Part shown: positions 10,110-18,995 of the stretch, piece after piece
How the letters are laid out: each line of letters starts with the position of its first letter
Position numbering within the stretch: position 1 is the stretch's first letter
Origin: an uncultured Bacteroides sp.
Lineage (GTDB): Bacteria > Bacteroidota > Bacteroidia > Bacteroidales > Bacteroidaceae
Reading direction: 5' to 3'
Assembly (NCBI GenBank): GCA_949300425.1
Contig: CASGED010000128.1
Span: 1-64,000 of the forward strand
Length of the DNA stretch: 64,000 nucleotides
Program-made: the position numbers and the translations under genes
The notes under the pieces: generated by a model
The model's input: only the letters and a program-made list of their open reading frames with translations
The model's database searches: none
What the model was told of the DNA's origin: nothing

Positions 10110-11498
10110 TTATAGTTGAAACATCGCTTCTTTGTTTACATTGATTCCGCACGCTTCGGCTTGCACCAACAAGTTGCCCAGTGCGGTTGCTTCCACCGGT
10201 CCGGGAACTACAGGGATGCCCAAAGCGTCTTCCGTAAGCCGATTGAGCAAGCGGTTGCGGCTTCCTCCTCCGATGATGTGCAGGCATTCCACCGGCCGCG
10301 GAAGCAACTTGTTCAGTTCTTCTACTCCCATCCGATAGCGCACAGCCAACGATTGTAACACGCAACGAACATATTCTCCTTGCGTAACAGGCGCCTTCAT
10401 CCCACGAGTTTGGCAATAGGCGGTTATAGCAACTTCCATGTCAGCCGGATGAAGGAAATCCGGCGCATCTACTTCAATCGTCGGAACCTCTTTCACTTTT
10501 TCAGCCTCAGCCACCAAATAATCGTAGTCGGCACGCCATCCTCTGCCCATCCATTGGCGAACCAACGATTGCAGAATCCACAATCCGGTGATGTTTTGTA
10601 AGAAACAAATCTTTCCTTTCACTCCTCCTTCGTTTGAAAAGCCTCCGGCCCGGGCCGCTTCCGTCAGGATAGGCTCATCTCTCAAGATGCCCAATAAAGA
10701 CCAAGTGCCGGAACTCAGGAAGGCACTGACTTCTTCTTTCCCAGACCGGAAAGGTATGGCGTGTACGGCACTGGCCGTATCGTGCGCCCCCACGGCTATC
10801 ACCTTGACAGAAGGCCGTAAGCCGGTTTCCATGGCTATGTCCGGGAGCAACGTGCCGCGTGTCATACCCGGCATTAGCAGTCCGTCTTGAAACAAGCGGA
10901 CGGGCAAGCCTAAGTCTTCAATCAACGATGAATCCCAAACGCGCCGCCGGGCATCCAACAATCCGGAAGTGGAAGCGATGGTGTATTCATTTCCAAGGAC
11001 ACCCGTCAGGTAATAGGCAAACAAGTCGGGCATGAACAACATGTGGGACGCTTCGCGCAACCAGGCTTCATTCTCTTTCTTCAGGGCGTAGAGCTGGAAC
11101 ATGGTATTGATAGCCATCACTTGGATGCCTGCTTTCGCATAAAGTTCCGACTCATCTATACGTTGAAACACCTCTTGCGGAAGATGTTCGGTGTAAGCGT
11201 CCCGGTAGCAAATGGGATTTCCCATCAGATTGCCGGCTGAATCCACCAGTCCGAAATCCACCCCCCATGTATCAATACCGATGCTCTCAACATCCGCATA
11301 CTTTGCCGCCGCCCGCCGTAACCCCTCTTTCATGTCTTCAAAAAGGGCGGGAAAATCCCAATACAAATGATGGCCGATTTGCACTTGGCGGTTGGAAAAG
11401 CGATGTAACTCATCCAATTCCAACCGGCCATCGCGCATCGTCCCGGCTATCACACGGCCGCTTCCGGCTCCAAAGTCAACAGCCAAAAACGTACTCAT
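10110..11498 (-). CDS. fucK: FGGY-family sugar kinase, L-fuculokinase (rhamnulokinase-like)
   Basis: A 462-residue FGGY kinase that should phosphorylate L-fuculose to L-fuculose 1-phosphate. The N-terminal phosphate-binding loop is seen as VDFGAGSGRVIAG, and the substrate-site motif IDTWGVDFGLVD is typical of the RhaB branch of the family. The ATP-site segment SSGTWSLLG follows. Sequence type alone would suggest rhamnulokinase. The fuculose assignment rests on the flanking fucI, fucA and fucP, as in other Bacteroides, whose fuc-operon kinases are RhaB-like. Its start codon overlaps the fucA stop by 4 bp, so translation is probably coupled. Confidence 0.88.
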   Translation of the reverse strand: MSTFLAVDFGAGSGRVIAGTMRDGRLELDELHRFSNRQVQIGHHLYWDFPALFEDMKEGLRRAAAKYADVESIGIDTWGVDFGLVDSAGNLMGNPICYRDAYTEHLPQEVFQRIDESELYAKAGIQVMAINTMFQLYALKKENEAWLREASHMLFMPDLFAYYLTGVLGNEYTIASTSGLLDARRRVWDSSLIEDLGLPVRLFQDGLLMPGMTRGTLLPDIAMETGLRPSVKVIAVGAHDTASAVHAIPFRSGKEEVSAFLSSGTWSLLGILRDEPILTEAARAGGFSNEGGVKGKICFLQNITGLWILQSLVRQWMGRGWRADYDYLVAEAEKVKEVPTIEVDAPDFLHPADMEVAITAYCQTRGMKAPVTQGEYVRCVLQSLAVRYRMGVEELNKLLPRPVECLHIIGGGSRNRLLNRLTEDALGIPVVPGPVEATALGNLLVQAEACGINVNKEAMFQL

Positions 11499-12130
11499 GA
11501 TTTCTTGCCTAAAACGTATGTTTCCAAATCATTGATTTCTTGTTCCGTTAACACATCATAATGCCCTCCTGTTAATATGATGATGCGGCAAGCCATCTCG
11601 AAGAACATAGCCCGTTCGAAAGCCTCGTCAAAATCCTTGCCGCATACCACTTGCCCGTGTTTGCGCAATAAGCAGGAATTATGGTCTTTCAGCGCGTCTT
11701 TCACGTGCTCAGCCAATTCCACTGAACCCGGACGGAAATAAGGCACAACCGGGATATCCGAACCTACATGGCAAGGGATTTCCGCTGTCACGTTCAGGTT
11801 TTCGGGGAGTTTCGCCATGCAGGCAACAGCTGTCGCGTAAGGCGACTGGAAATGCAGCACGACATTCACGTCCGGCCGTTCGCGCAGGATGCCTAAGTGG
11901 AACCCGCTTTCCATAGACTGCTTTACGCCGTTCAGGGATTCTCCGGTGGCTATGCGGCATATCGCGACTTTCTCTTTGGGCAGAGAAGGTACCCAAGAGC
12001 CGGTACCCGATATAAGCGCTTCTTCCCCGATGCGCCATGAAATATTGCCACTACTACAGATGGTTAAACCTGCATCGCCTACACGATGTGCTTGCTGCAG
12101 GAACAATTCAATATCTTTGTCAGTAATCAT
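11495..12130 (-). CDS. fucA: L-fuculose-1-phosphate aldolase (class II)
   Basis: A 211-residue zinc aldolase that splits L-fuculose 1-phosphate into dihydroxyacetone phosphate and L-lactaldehyde. Against E. coli FucA the catalytic Glu is E74 (MESGFH), the first zinc His is H93 and the third is H158 (RKHGQVV). The second zinc His of the usual HxH is replaced by glutamine (H93-F-Q95). SGN and SGTGS phosphate-binding loops are present at about 27-45. It overlaps fucO upstream and fucK downstream by 4 bp each. Confidence 0.88.
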   Translation of the reverse strand: MITDKDIELFLQQAHRVGDAGLTICSSGNISWRIGEEALISGTGSWVPSLPKEKVAICRIATGESLNGVKQSMESGFHLGILRERPDVNVVLHFQSPYATAVACMAKLPENLNVTAEIPCHVGSDIPVVPYFRPGSVELAEHVKDALKDHNSCLLRKHGQVVCGKDFDEAFERAMFFEMACRIIILTGGHYDVLTEQEINDLETYVLGKKS

Positions 12131-13281
12131 AATGCTTTCTTGTATAATTCATAAATAATTTCTTGTGAGACTTCACGCGGATTGCCTGGAGTACAAACAT
12201 CTTCAAACGCAGCTTTTGCCAACCGTTCCAAATCGCTTTCTTGAATGCCCAACTCAGTCAAATGTTGAGGGATTCCTACACGTATGGCCAAATCTTTAAC
12301 CGCTTTGACGGCTGCATCGGCGGCCTCATTCAGGTTCATTTCCGGTTTGCATACCCCCATAGCTTTGGCTATTTCCTTATACTTCTCCAATGCGGCAGGA
12401 GCGTTATATTCCATTACTACAGGCAGCAGCAAGGCATTGGCTACGCCATGCGGGATGTCGAATATGGCCCCCAAAGGATGCGCCATGCCATGAACCACGC
12501 CCAATCCGACGTTTGAGAAGGCCATTCCGGCGATATACTGGGCTACAGCCATGCCATTGCGTGCCTCTTCATTATCCGGTTCGTTTACGGCGGTTTCCAA
12601 GTAGCGGCTAATCATTTCGATGGCCTTTATCTCAAACATGTCGCTCATCTCCCACGCCCCTTTGGTTATTAATCCCTCAATAGCATGCGTCAAGGCATCC
12701 ATGCCGGTAGAAGCAGTCAGGCTTTTCGGCAAGGTATACATCAGTTCAGCGTCCACTAATGCCACCATCGGGATGTCATTCGGGTCTACACAGACCATTT
12801 TCTTTTGGTTCACCTCATCGGTAATCACATAATTAATGGTTACCTCGGCGGCTGTTCCGGCTGTTGTCGGCAAAGCGATAATAGGTACAGACTTCTTCTT
12901 TGTATCAGCCGTGCCTTCCAAAGAGACCACATCGGCAAATTCCGGATTGTTCGTGATAATGCCGACAGCTTTAGCGGTGTCAATGGATGAGCCTCCGCCG
13001 ATTGCCACAATCATATCCGCTCCTGAACTGGCAAAAGCTTCTACACCATCTTTCACGTTGGACACTGTGGGATTCGGTTTGATTTCGCTAAACACTTCAA
13101 AAGGAATCTCCGATTCACGCAGTACATCCAACACCTTGTCCGCTACGCCGAATTTAATCAGGTCCTTGTCCGTGACAACCAAAGCCTTGTGTAATCCCAA
13201 ACGTTTCATTTCGTCCGGAAGACGCCTACGCGCTCCCGGACCGAAATAAGACACTTCATTTAATATAAAACGGTTAACCAT
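12127..13281 (-). CDS. fucO: Iron-containing alcohol dehydrogenase, lactaldehyde reductase
   Basis: A 384-residue group III alcohol dehydrogenase, close to the 382-383 residues of E. coli FucO, reducing L-lactaldehyde to L-1,2-propanediol with NADH. The nucleotide-binding GGGSSIDTAKA is at about residues 94-104. The metal-site histidines appear in ALTHAIEG, GVVHGMAHPLGA and IPHGVANA. Within this operon it would handle the lactaldehyde made by the aldolase and re-oxidise NADH during fermentation. It starts 34 bp after fucI and overlaps fucA by 4 bp. Confidence 0.92.
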   Translation of the reverse strand: MVNRFILNEVSYFGPGARRRLPDEMKRLGLHKALVVTDKDLIKFGVADKVLDVLRESEIPFEVFSEIKPNPTVSNVKDGVEAFASSGADMIVAIGGGSSIDTAKAVGIITNNPEFADVVSLEGTADTKKKSVPIIALPTTAGTAAEVTINYVITDEVNQKKMVCVDPNDIPMVALVDAELMYTLPKSLTASTGMDALTHAIEGLITKGAWEMSDMFEIKAIEMISRYLETAVNEPDNEEARNGMAVAQYIAGMAFSNVGLGVVHGMAHPLGAIFDIPHGVANALLLPVVMEYNAPAALEKYKEIAKAMGVCKPEMNLNEAADAAVKAVKDLAIRVGIPQHLTELGIQESDLERLAKAAFEDVCTPGNPREVSQEIIYELYKKAL

Positions 13282-13315
13282 ATACTCTGATTATTCTTTT
13301 ATTTATGAGACATGA

Positions 13316-15088
13316 TTATTTATAGATAGGTCCGTATGCGGCGCATGCGCGATAGTCGGCTCCTTCCTTGTCCATGCCGAAAGCGTTCCATGCGGCCGGG
13401 CGGAAGATGTCTTTCTCATCTATGTTGTGCATGCATACCGGGATGCGGAGCATGGAGGCCAAGGTAATCAAATCGGCCCCAATGTGTCCGTAACTGATGG
13501 CACCGTGGTTGGCTCCCCAGTTGTTCATGACGGAATATACATCGCGGAAAGCCGGTTTGTCGCACAAGCGGGGTACAAACCAGGTTGTAGGCCACGTGGG
13601 GTCAGTACGCTTGTTCAGCACTTCAAATATTTCCGGCTCTACATCGGCTGTCCAGCCTTCGGCTATCTGCAACACAGGGCCTAAACCTTTTACGATGTTC
13701 AGGCGAGACATGGTGACCGGCATACCTCCTTTTGACAGGAAGTTGCTGGAGAAACCGCCTCCGCGGAAGTAATCACGGTCTGCAGGCAACCAGTTCGTGG
13801 CCTTCAGGCAGGCTTCGGCATCTTTCTCGGTCATTTCCCAGCACGGTTTCATACACGGTTCACCTGCGGCGTTGATGCTTTCGCCCGTAGCGTCCAGTGT
13901 GGTTGCGCCAGAGTTAATCAGGTGTATCATGCCGTTGGCGGCCAGTCCGGTCAGTTCTTTACCCGTTACGCGCTTCACGGCTTCCGGACTCCAGTAAGTA
14001 CGTACATCGCTGAACATTTGTCCGCATCCGGTCAACAGATTGCCGAACAACATGGCGACCGCGTTGCACGAGTCGTTCTCCGTAGCCAGCACGTAGGCCT
14101 TGCGTATGCCGTTCCAGTCGAACGTGCTACACATCAACGCTTCGGTAAAGTCTCCGTTCGGTTTCCAGTCGGTCCACTGACGTTGCCCTTGGAAGCCGGC
14201 AGCAATGGCATGGTGTCCGATGGCTTCTTCCTTGAATCCTAATTCGCGCAGTCTTGGATTACCCAGCATCAAGTCTCTCACAATAAGGGTCATCTTTACG
14301 ACAAATTCCCAGTCAGCGTCTTTCTGTTCGCGGGTCTTCTGCCGTTCAGGACGGTTCTTGTCCCATCCTTCTTTGGACTTGCAATACTTTTCGGTCCATG
14401 CCATAGCCTTTTCATATTCTACCGGATCATAGATGCCTTCGTCCATGCGGCGCAGGATTTCCGTTTCGTCCACGCTTTCGTTCCGCATGCCCAGGTAGGT
14501 TTGGAAGAAGTCTTGGTTTACGATACTTCCCGCGATACCCATGCACTGGCTTCCGACAGACAGGTAGCTTTCGCCTCGCATTTGGGCTACAGCTACGGCA
14601 GCACGTGCCCAACGCAAAATCTTTTCTGCTACGTCCGCAGGAATAGAGTTATCGTCAATGTCCTGCACGTCGTGTCCGTAGATGCCGAATGCAGGCAGTC
14701 CTTTCTGCGCGTGGCCGGCCAATACGGCTGCCAGGTACACCGCTCCCGGACGTTCCGTTCCGTTGAAGCCCCACACGGCTTTGGGCCAATAAGGATTCAT
14801 GTCCATGGTTTCCGAGCCGTAGCACCAGCAAGAGGTCACGGTCAGCGTGGCTCCTACGCCTTCACGCTCAAACTTCTCTGCACAGGCTGCGCTTTCGCCT
14901 ACGCGCCCTATGGTGCCGTCTGCTATTACGCATTCCACCGGCTTGCCGTCGGCATATCTCACTTGTGAGGAAATCAGTTCGGCCACAGCCTTTGCCAAAC
15001 ACATTGTCTTCTCTTCCAAACTCTCGCGTACGCCTCCTTGCCGGCCGTCTATGGTCGGGCGGATGCCGATTTTAGGATATTTACTCAT
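13316..15088 (-). CDS. fucI: L-fucose isomerase
   Basis: A 590-residue enzyme (E. coli FucI has 591) that converts L-fucose to L-fuculose using manganese. Near-identical family blocks are visible: [12 protein letters not shown] at the N-terminus, [25 protein letters not shown], and [10 protein letters not shown] with the metal-binding Glu and Asp. The C-terminal VCMHN block lies near the metal-binding His region. The start is the ATG at 15088 (MSKYPKIG). An upstream in-frame start at 15190 would add 34 residues and swallow the promoter. It is the first gene of the operon, divergent from the AraC-type regulator. Confidence 0.97.
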   Translation of the reverse strand: MSKYPKIGIRPTIDGRQGGVRESLEEKTMCLAKAVAELISSQVRYADGKPVECVIADGTIGRVGESAACAEKFEREGVGATLTVTSCWCYGSETMDMNPYWPKAVWGFNGTERPGAVYLAAVLAGHAQKGLPAFGIYGHDVQDIDDNSIPADVAEKILRWARAAVAVAQMRGESYLSVGSQCMGIAGSIVNQDFFQTYLGMRNESVDETEILRRMDEGIYDPVEYEKAMAWTEKYCKSKEGWDKNRPERQKTREQKDADWEFVVKMTLIVRDLMLGNPRLRELGFKEEAIGHHAIAAGFQGQRQWTDWKPNGDFTEALMCSTFDWNGIRKAYVLATENDSCNAVAMLFGNLLTGCGQMFSDVRTYWSPEAVKRVTGKELTGLAANGMIHLINSGATTLDATGESINAAGEPCMKPCWEMTEKDAEACLKATNWLPADRDYFRGGGFSSNFLSKGGMPVTMSRLNIVKGLGPVLQIAEGWTADVEPEIFEVLNKRTDPTWPTTWFVPRLCDKPAFRDVYSVMNNWGANHGAISYGHIGADLITLASMLRIPVCMHNIDEKDIFRPAAWNAFGMDKEGADYRACAAYGPIYK

Positions 15089-15139
15089 GGTATAAAAATG
15101 TTTTGTTATTAATACAAGTTGTTGTTTTCTTACAGGAGG

Positions 15140-15147
15140 CAAAATTA
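15140..15147 (-). promoter_or_regulatory. -7 element of the fuc operon promoter
   Basis: Minus-strand TAATTTTG matches the Bacteroides TAnnTTTG consensus about 52 bp before the fucI start codon. The A/T-rich block between this and the regulator's promoter (about 15150-15210) is the place to look for operators. Confidence 0.55.
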
Positions 15148-15212
15148 ATGGATTCCTTTTTTTTATTATGGCACTAATCCGACAAATCATAGTACAATAT
15201 CGACTTTTTGAT

Positions 15213-15220
15213 TATTTTTG
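15213..15220 (+). promoter_or_regulatory. -7 element of the AraC-type regulator
   Basis: TATTTTTG matches the consensus 23 bp before the ATG at 15244, in the divergent fuc intergenic region. Confidence 0.5.
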
Positions 15221-15243
15221 CATGGTTAAAGAATAGAAACGAT

Positions 15244-16104
15244 ATGAATAACGACATAGACCAAATGTTATATCTCGTCCTCCATATAGGTGAGGCGTAT
15301 TGCCAGGCGGATTGGAACTATAAAGACATCTGCAGTCCGTTTACCCGCATGTACTACGTGACCGAAGGGCATGCCCAAATCATACTGCCTGACAAGACAC
15401 AGGATTTGCGTCCGGGCTTCATGTACATCATTCCGGCATTTACGCCGCACAGTTACGTCTGCCGGGAAGAATTCAGCCACTACTATATACATATATATAA
15501 TGAGTCCGGACACGACATCTTAGAAGACTGGAATTTGCCGACGGAGATTGAACCGGAAAGCGGCATCTTGTCCCGCATCCGGAAGTTACAAATGTTATGC
15601 CCGGGCATGGCGCTCACGCAGACCGACCCTCAATATTATGACAACAGTTCTTCATTGGACCGAAATATCCGGAAGAACAAGCAACGGGAATTGTATGCCC
15701 GAGTAGAATCGCGCGGCATTATTTATCAGTTGTTGGCACAATTCCTACATGAAGCTACCCCCAAACAGTACGTGGAAGATGAGCGTATCACCCAAATGCT
15801 GGAATACATCCGTACGAACCTGACCGCCCCTCTTGATCTTGATGCTATGGCTACCCTCTCGTGCCTCTCCAAGGACTATTTGGTTCGAATCTTCAAACGG
15901 GAAATGAAGATGACTCCCACCGCTTACATCAACAAGAAGCGGATAGAAAAAGCGCAACTTCGGTTGGTGACCGAAACAACTTCGATAAAGGAATTAGCTT
16001 ACCAATTAGGTTTCGGAGGCCAAACCTACTTCAACCGTATATTCAAGCGAATTACAGGGCAGACACCTTTGGGCTATCGGAAGAAAGCCCGCGACATGGT
16101 CTAA
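15244..16104 (+). CDS. AraC-family transcriptional regulator of the fuc operon
   Basis: A 286-residue regulator with an N-terminal cupin sugar-binding half (residues about 20-100, including the PGFMYIIPAFTPHSY barrel motif) and a C-terminal double helix-turn-helix (about 190-285, SKDYLVRIFKREM then GFGGQTYFNRIFKRITG). The ATG at 15244 is preferred over a TTG 12 codons upstream, which would overlap the promoter. It is transcribed divergently from fucI, so it most likely responds to a fucose-derived ligand and activates the operon. That role is inferred from position. The fuc operon of B. thetaiotaomicron is controlled by a GntR-type FucR, so this arrangement is different. Its stop codon overlaps that of the next, convergent gene. 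Confidence 0.85.
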   Translation: MNNDIDQMLYLVLHIGEAYCQADWNYKDICSPFTRMYYVTEGHAQIILPDKTQDLRPGFMYIIPAFTPHSYVCREEFSHYYIHIYNESGHDILEDWNLPTEIEPESGILSRIRKLQMLCPGMALTQTDPQYYDNSSSLDRNIRKNKQRELYARVESRGIIYQLLAQFLHEATPKQYVEDERITQMLEYIRTNLTAPLDLDAMATLSCLSKDYLVRIFKREMKMTPTAYINKKRIEKAQLRLVTETTSIKELAYQLGFGGQTYFNRIFKRITGQTPLGYRKKARDMV

Positions 16105-17225
16105 AAACGCACAAACTTCCAAAAGTTCTCAGGCGTTACAACTTCGTATTGAACCGGAGAGTAGTTGTCGGCAAAGCTACGGGGAAGTTTGCTCTTTGCC
16201 CGTGGGTTCCATTTGAATTCAAAGGCCCGGAGCATTCCGTCCTCTTCCTCAATGAGGTCGATTTCCTGTTGCTCGTGTGTGCGCCAGAAATAGAGATTGG
16301 CGTATTGGGAGGCATAGGAGTTCCGTTTAATCCGTTCGCTGACCATCAGATTTTCCCATAAGATTCCTACGTCTGAGCGTAGTGTCAAAGGAGCAAAATT
16401 CGCAAGGACCGCGTTGCGTATGCCGTTGTCGTAGAAATAGATTTTCTTTCCTTTCTTGATTTCATTCCTTAGATTTCTGCTGAAAGAATCCAGACGGAAT
16501 ATGACAAAGCACTTTTCAAGCAAGTCTATGTATGTTTCAATCGTTCCCCGGTCGGCTCCCAGTAAGTTCGCCAGTTCGTTGTACGACACCTCGCTCCCTA
16601 CTTGCAAGGCCAATGCTCTGACAAGCCTCTGTACTAAATCCGGTTTCTTAATGCCTTTATAAGTAAAGAGGTCCTTATATAGATAGCTGTTGGTCAGGGT
16701 CATAAGTGTACGTTTGGCGTCAGAAGGCTCATTCACCACCTCCGGGTATAGGCCGTAAATCATGCGTGTCTCCAACAGACGGCGCTCATCACGTTCTGAT
16801 GTAGTGTCGGCCAGTTCGGATAACGAGAACGGATAGAGGTTGTATTCTAACAATCTGCCGGTAGCCGGTTCATTTATTTCGTTAGCCATGTCCAAGGACG
16901 ATGAGCCTGTGACAATGACTTGGGCATTCAGTCGCAGGTCTGCAATGATTTTAAGGGTAAGCCCGATATTCTTGACGCGTTGCGCTTCATCAATGAATAC
17001 CAATTCGTATGCCGACAGCATATTGGCGAGTTCGGTGGAAGTCTTTTCTTCTAATGCCTGTGCATCGTCAAAATTATCGCAATTTAGCGTCAGTATCTTC
17101 TGTTTCCCTTGGGCTATGGAGTCGAGCAAAGTCGTTTTGCCCACCTGTCGGGCTCCTAAAATGACAATTACCTTTTTCCGCTTAAAGTCGGCAATGATTT
17201 TGGGCTCTATGCTTCTTCTTATCAT
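16101..17225 (-). CDS. AAA+ ATPase with C-terminal DUF4143 domain
   Basis: A 374-residue cytoplasmic protein of a large family with unknown cellular role. Walker A is GARQVGKTTLL (about 24-34) and Walker B is ELVFIDEAQRV (near 75). A sensor-like TGSSSLDM follows. The C-terminal half carries the nuclease-like fold of DUF4143, including YFWRTHEQQEIDLIEE, a pattern resembling the restriction-endonuclease-like D-x(n)-ExK core. It overlaps the AraC regulator tail to tail by 4 bp. A 32-bp tandem repeat sits directly upstream. Similar genes are scattered singly through Bacteroidales genomes, so it need not relate to its neighbours. Confidence 0.85.
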   Translation of the reverse strand: MIRRSIEPKIIADFKRKKVIVILGARQVGKTTLLDSIAQGKQKILTLNCDNFDDAQALEEKTSTELANMLSAYELVFIDEAQRVKNIGLTLKIIADLRLNAQVIVTGSSSLDMANEINEPATGRLLEYNLYPFSLSELADTTSERDERRLLETRMIYGLYPEVVNEPSDAKRTLMTLTNSYLYKDLFTYKGIKKPDLVQRLVRALALQVGSEVSYNELANLLGADRGTIETYIDLLEKCFVIFRLDSFSRNLRNEIKKGKKIYFYDNGIRNAVLANFAPLTLRSDVGILWENLMVSERIKRNSYASQYANLYFWRTHEQQEIDLIEEEDGMLRAFEFKWNPRAKSKLPRSFADNYSPVQYEVVTPENFWKFVRF

Positions 17226-17246
17226 GGCTTTTTGTTTGCGAAAATA

Positions 17247-17330
17247 CTGAATTTTGCGATTGTAACCACAAAATTAGGCTGAATTTTGCGATTACAACCA
17301 CAAAATTCGGCTTAATTCTGCGATTTGCGG
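17247..17330. repeat. 32-bp tandem repeat upstream of the ATPase gene
   Basis: Two nearly identical 32-bp units start at 17247 and 17279, each beginning CTGAATTTTGCGATT and containing AACCACAAAATT. A third, partial unit starts at 17311. The period is exact and equals about three DNA turns. The units lie 22-105 bp before the ATPase start codon, where an operator would be expected. Confidence 0.85.
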
Positions 17331-17347
17331 TATTTCGCTCTTTACTT

Positions 17348-18010
17348 TTACCATATAACAGGCGTCTCTCCATGTGCTTCCAGATAAGCATTGGCACGGC
17401 TGAAGTGCTTGTTACCGAAGAAACCATTATAGGCCGAGAGGGGAGAAGGATGAGCGGAAGTCAGCACTAAATGCTTGTTACGGTCGATGAAAGCCCCCTT
17501 GCGTTGCGCGTAAGCTCCCCATAGGATGAAAACCAAGTGTTCTTTCTCTTCGGCTAACAAGCGGATTACGGCATCGGTAAACGTCTCCCAACCATGTCCC
17601 TGATGCGAACCCGCCTGATGGGCACGTACAGTGAGGGTGGCGTTCAGCAACAATACGCCTTGTTGCGCCCAACGAGTCAGGTTCCCCGTTGGAGGCATGT
17701 CGGTACCTATATCGTCTTTTATTTCTTTAAAGATATTAACCAAAGAGGGCGGGAAAGGAATGCCGTCATTGACGGAGAAACACAGCCCGTGTGCCTGACC
17801 GGGACCGTGATAAGGGTCTTGACCGATAATAACCACTTTCACCCGATCGAACGGACAGAGATTAAAAGCGTTAAAGATGAGGCGTCCCGGAGGATAAACC
17901 GGTCCTTGGGCATATTCTTTGCGGACAAAGTCCGTCAATGTACGGAAATAATCTTTGTCGAACTCCGGTTGCAGACGTGTTTTCCAGCTTTCTTCTATTT
18001 GTACGTTCAT
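17348..18010 (-). CDS. ung: Uracil-DNA glycosylase (family 1)
   Basis: A 220-residue enzyme that removes uracil from DNA to start base-excision repair. The catalytic water-activating motif GQDPYHGPGQAHGL is present at about residues 64-77, and the DNA-intercalation motif HPSPLSAY at about 187-194. The length matches Ung proteins. It stands alone on the minus strand, with the tandem-repeat region on its 3' side. Confidence 0.97.
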   Translation of the reverse strand: MNVQIEESWKTRLQPEFDKDYFRTLTDFVRKEYAQGPVYPPGRLIFNAFNLCPFDRVKVVIIGQDPYHGPGQAHGLCFSVNDGIPFPPSLVNIFKEIKDDIGTDMPPTGNLTRWAQQGVLLLNATLTVRAHQAGSHQGHGWETFTDAVIRLLAEEKEHLVFILWGAYAQRKGAFIDRNKHLVLTSAHPSPLSAYNGFFGNKHFSRANAYLEAHGETPVIW

Positions 18011-18357
18011 AGTGCGATATCAATCTATTACTTTATCTGCTTGCAAATTAACACAGATTTTTGCAGATAACGAAGCGTCGCGCGTTTTTTATAAAGAGAA
18101 TAAGAGATTTTTCGTTTCACACATATATATTATAATGAATCTCCGTATAAAAGGGACAGGCACAGAATAAGGATGTGTCGCATCCTGCGGCACACCCGCC
18201 ATGTGCGCGTAACAAATATCCCCGGCCGGCATGAGAGGCACCGCATTATATGATGAACAAATATGCGACAAATCGTCGAGTCCCATTGTACGCATTTTAG
18301 AACAGCCCTTTCGAGCAGGAATTTATCCTCGCCGGAAGCCCTTACAAGCAAGGTATG

Positions 18358-18440
18358 GGAATGTTTCTAACATAGGCCTTGAATGTTTCTAACATTCCCC
18401 TCCTATGTTAGAAACATTCCCCCCTTAAGTTAGTAACCTG
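18358..18440. repeat. 22-bp palindrome array (AATGTTTCTAACATT core)
   Basis: Palindromic units start at 18360, 18382 and 18404, with a decayed fourth at 18426, exactly 22 bp apart. The first and third are opposite in orientation, so GGAATGTTTCTAACATAGG at 18358-18376 has a perfect 19-bp reverse complement at 18402-18420. Confidence 0.75.
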
Positions 18441-18597
18441 AAATGAGACCTGTTCTCACCCTTGTCGCTTTTGTAAATTCAATTAATCACAGGCCTTCCT
18501 CCTTTGTTTTCTTCTATGCTTACAATGCTTGCGCGTGGAACGAGAATGCGCAAGTTACCTATGATGCCGGGAAACCCGCAGACTGGACATGCAAATA

Positions 18598-18632
18598 AAA
18601 AGAGGAACATCGTATCCCGAAATTCCTCTTTT
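18598..18632 (-). terminator. Terminator of tRNA-Arg
   Basis: On the minus strand AAAAGAGGAA and TTCCTCTTTTT form a stem around a 15-nt loop, ending in a T run, just after the tRNA 3' end. Confidence 0.75.
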
Positions 18633-18638
18633 CCCCTG

Positions 18639-18712
18639 TGACCCGGGCGGGATTCAAACCCGCGACCTTCAGAACCGGAATCTGACGCTCTATTCAGCTA
18701 AGCTACCAGGCC
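18639..18712 (-). tRNA. tRNA-Arg (anticodon CCG)
   Basis: The minus strand folds as a full cloverleaf of 74 nt without encoded CCA. The acceptor is GGCCTGG with CCGGGTC (two G-U pairs). The anticodon stem is TCAGA/TCTGA around the loop TTCCGGT, giving CCG, which reads CGG codons. The T stem is GCGGG/CCCGC. A TACTTTTG -7 box lies at 18725-18732. Confidence 0.93.
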
Positions 18713-18944
18713 TTAATTGCGGGGCAAAAGTATAAAAAATATCGGCAATCTCCTAATATTCCCTCTTTTTTTTCTTTATGAGATAAAAATAACCTCATTC
18801 TTTTGAACTATTTATGGCCATAAACAAAAACGTTCATCCCTATCAGCGCTACACGGAAGATGTTAATATGGCAGTCAATCAATTAAATACCGCTCATTTT
18901 GATATTTTTCCAAGCAAATCTTCGACACATATCAATATTTTATC

Positions 18945-18952
18945 TATATTTG
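18945..18952 (+). promoter_or_regulatory. -7 element of asnA
   Basis: TATATTTG matches the Bacteroides -7 consensus 43 bp before the asnA ATG. The rest of 18713-18944 holds only the tRNA promoter and A/T-rich sequence. Confidence 0.55.
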
Positions 18953-18995
18953 CCGCTCAGAATATCAACACAACCTTTAAAAAGAAACAGATTTT

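Larger units (their letters stand above)
18011..18638. other. Intergenic region between ung and tRNA-Arg
   Basis: No credible gene is seen. The stretch holds the ung promoter area, some GC-rich sequence at 18180-18350 without evident structure, the AATGTTTCTAACATT palindrome array at 18358-18440, and a terminator for the tRNA. Confidence 0.6.

Noticed and set aside
10099..10416. N-terminal extension of fucP by 106 codons
   Set aside because: The added residues lie wholly inside fucK in another frame. The ATG at 10098 gives exactly the length and start of known FucP proteins.
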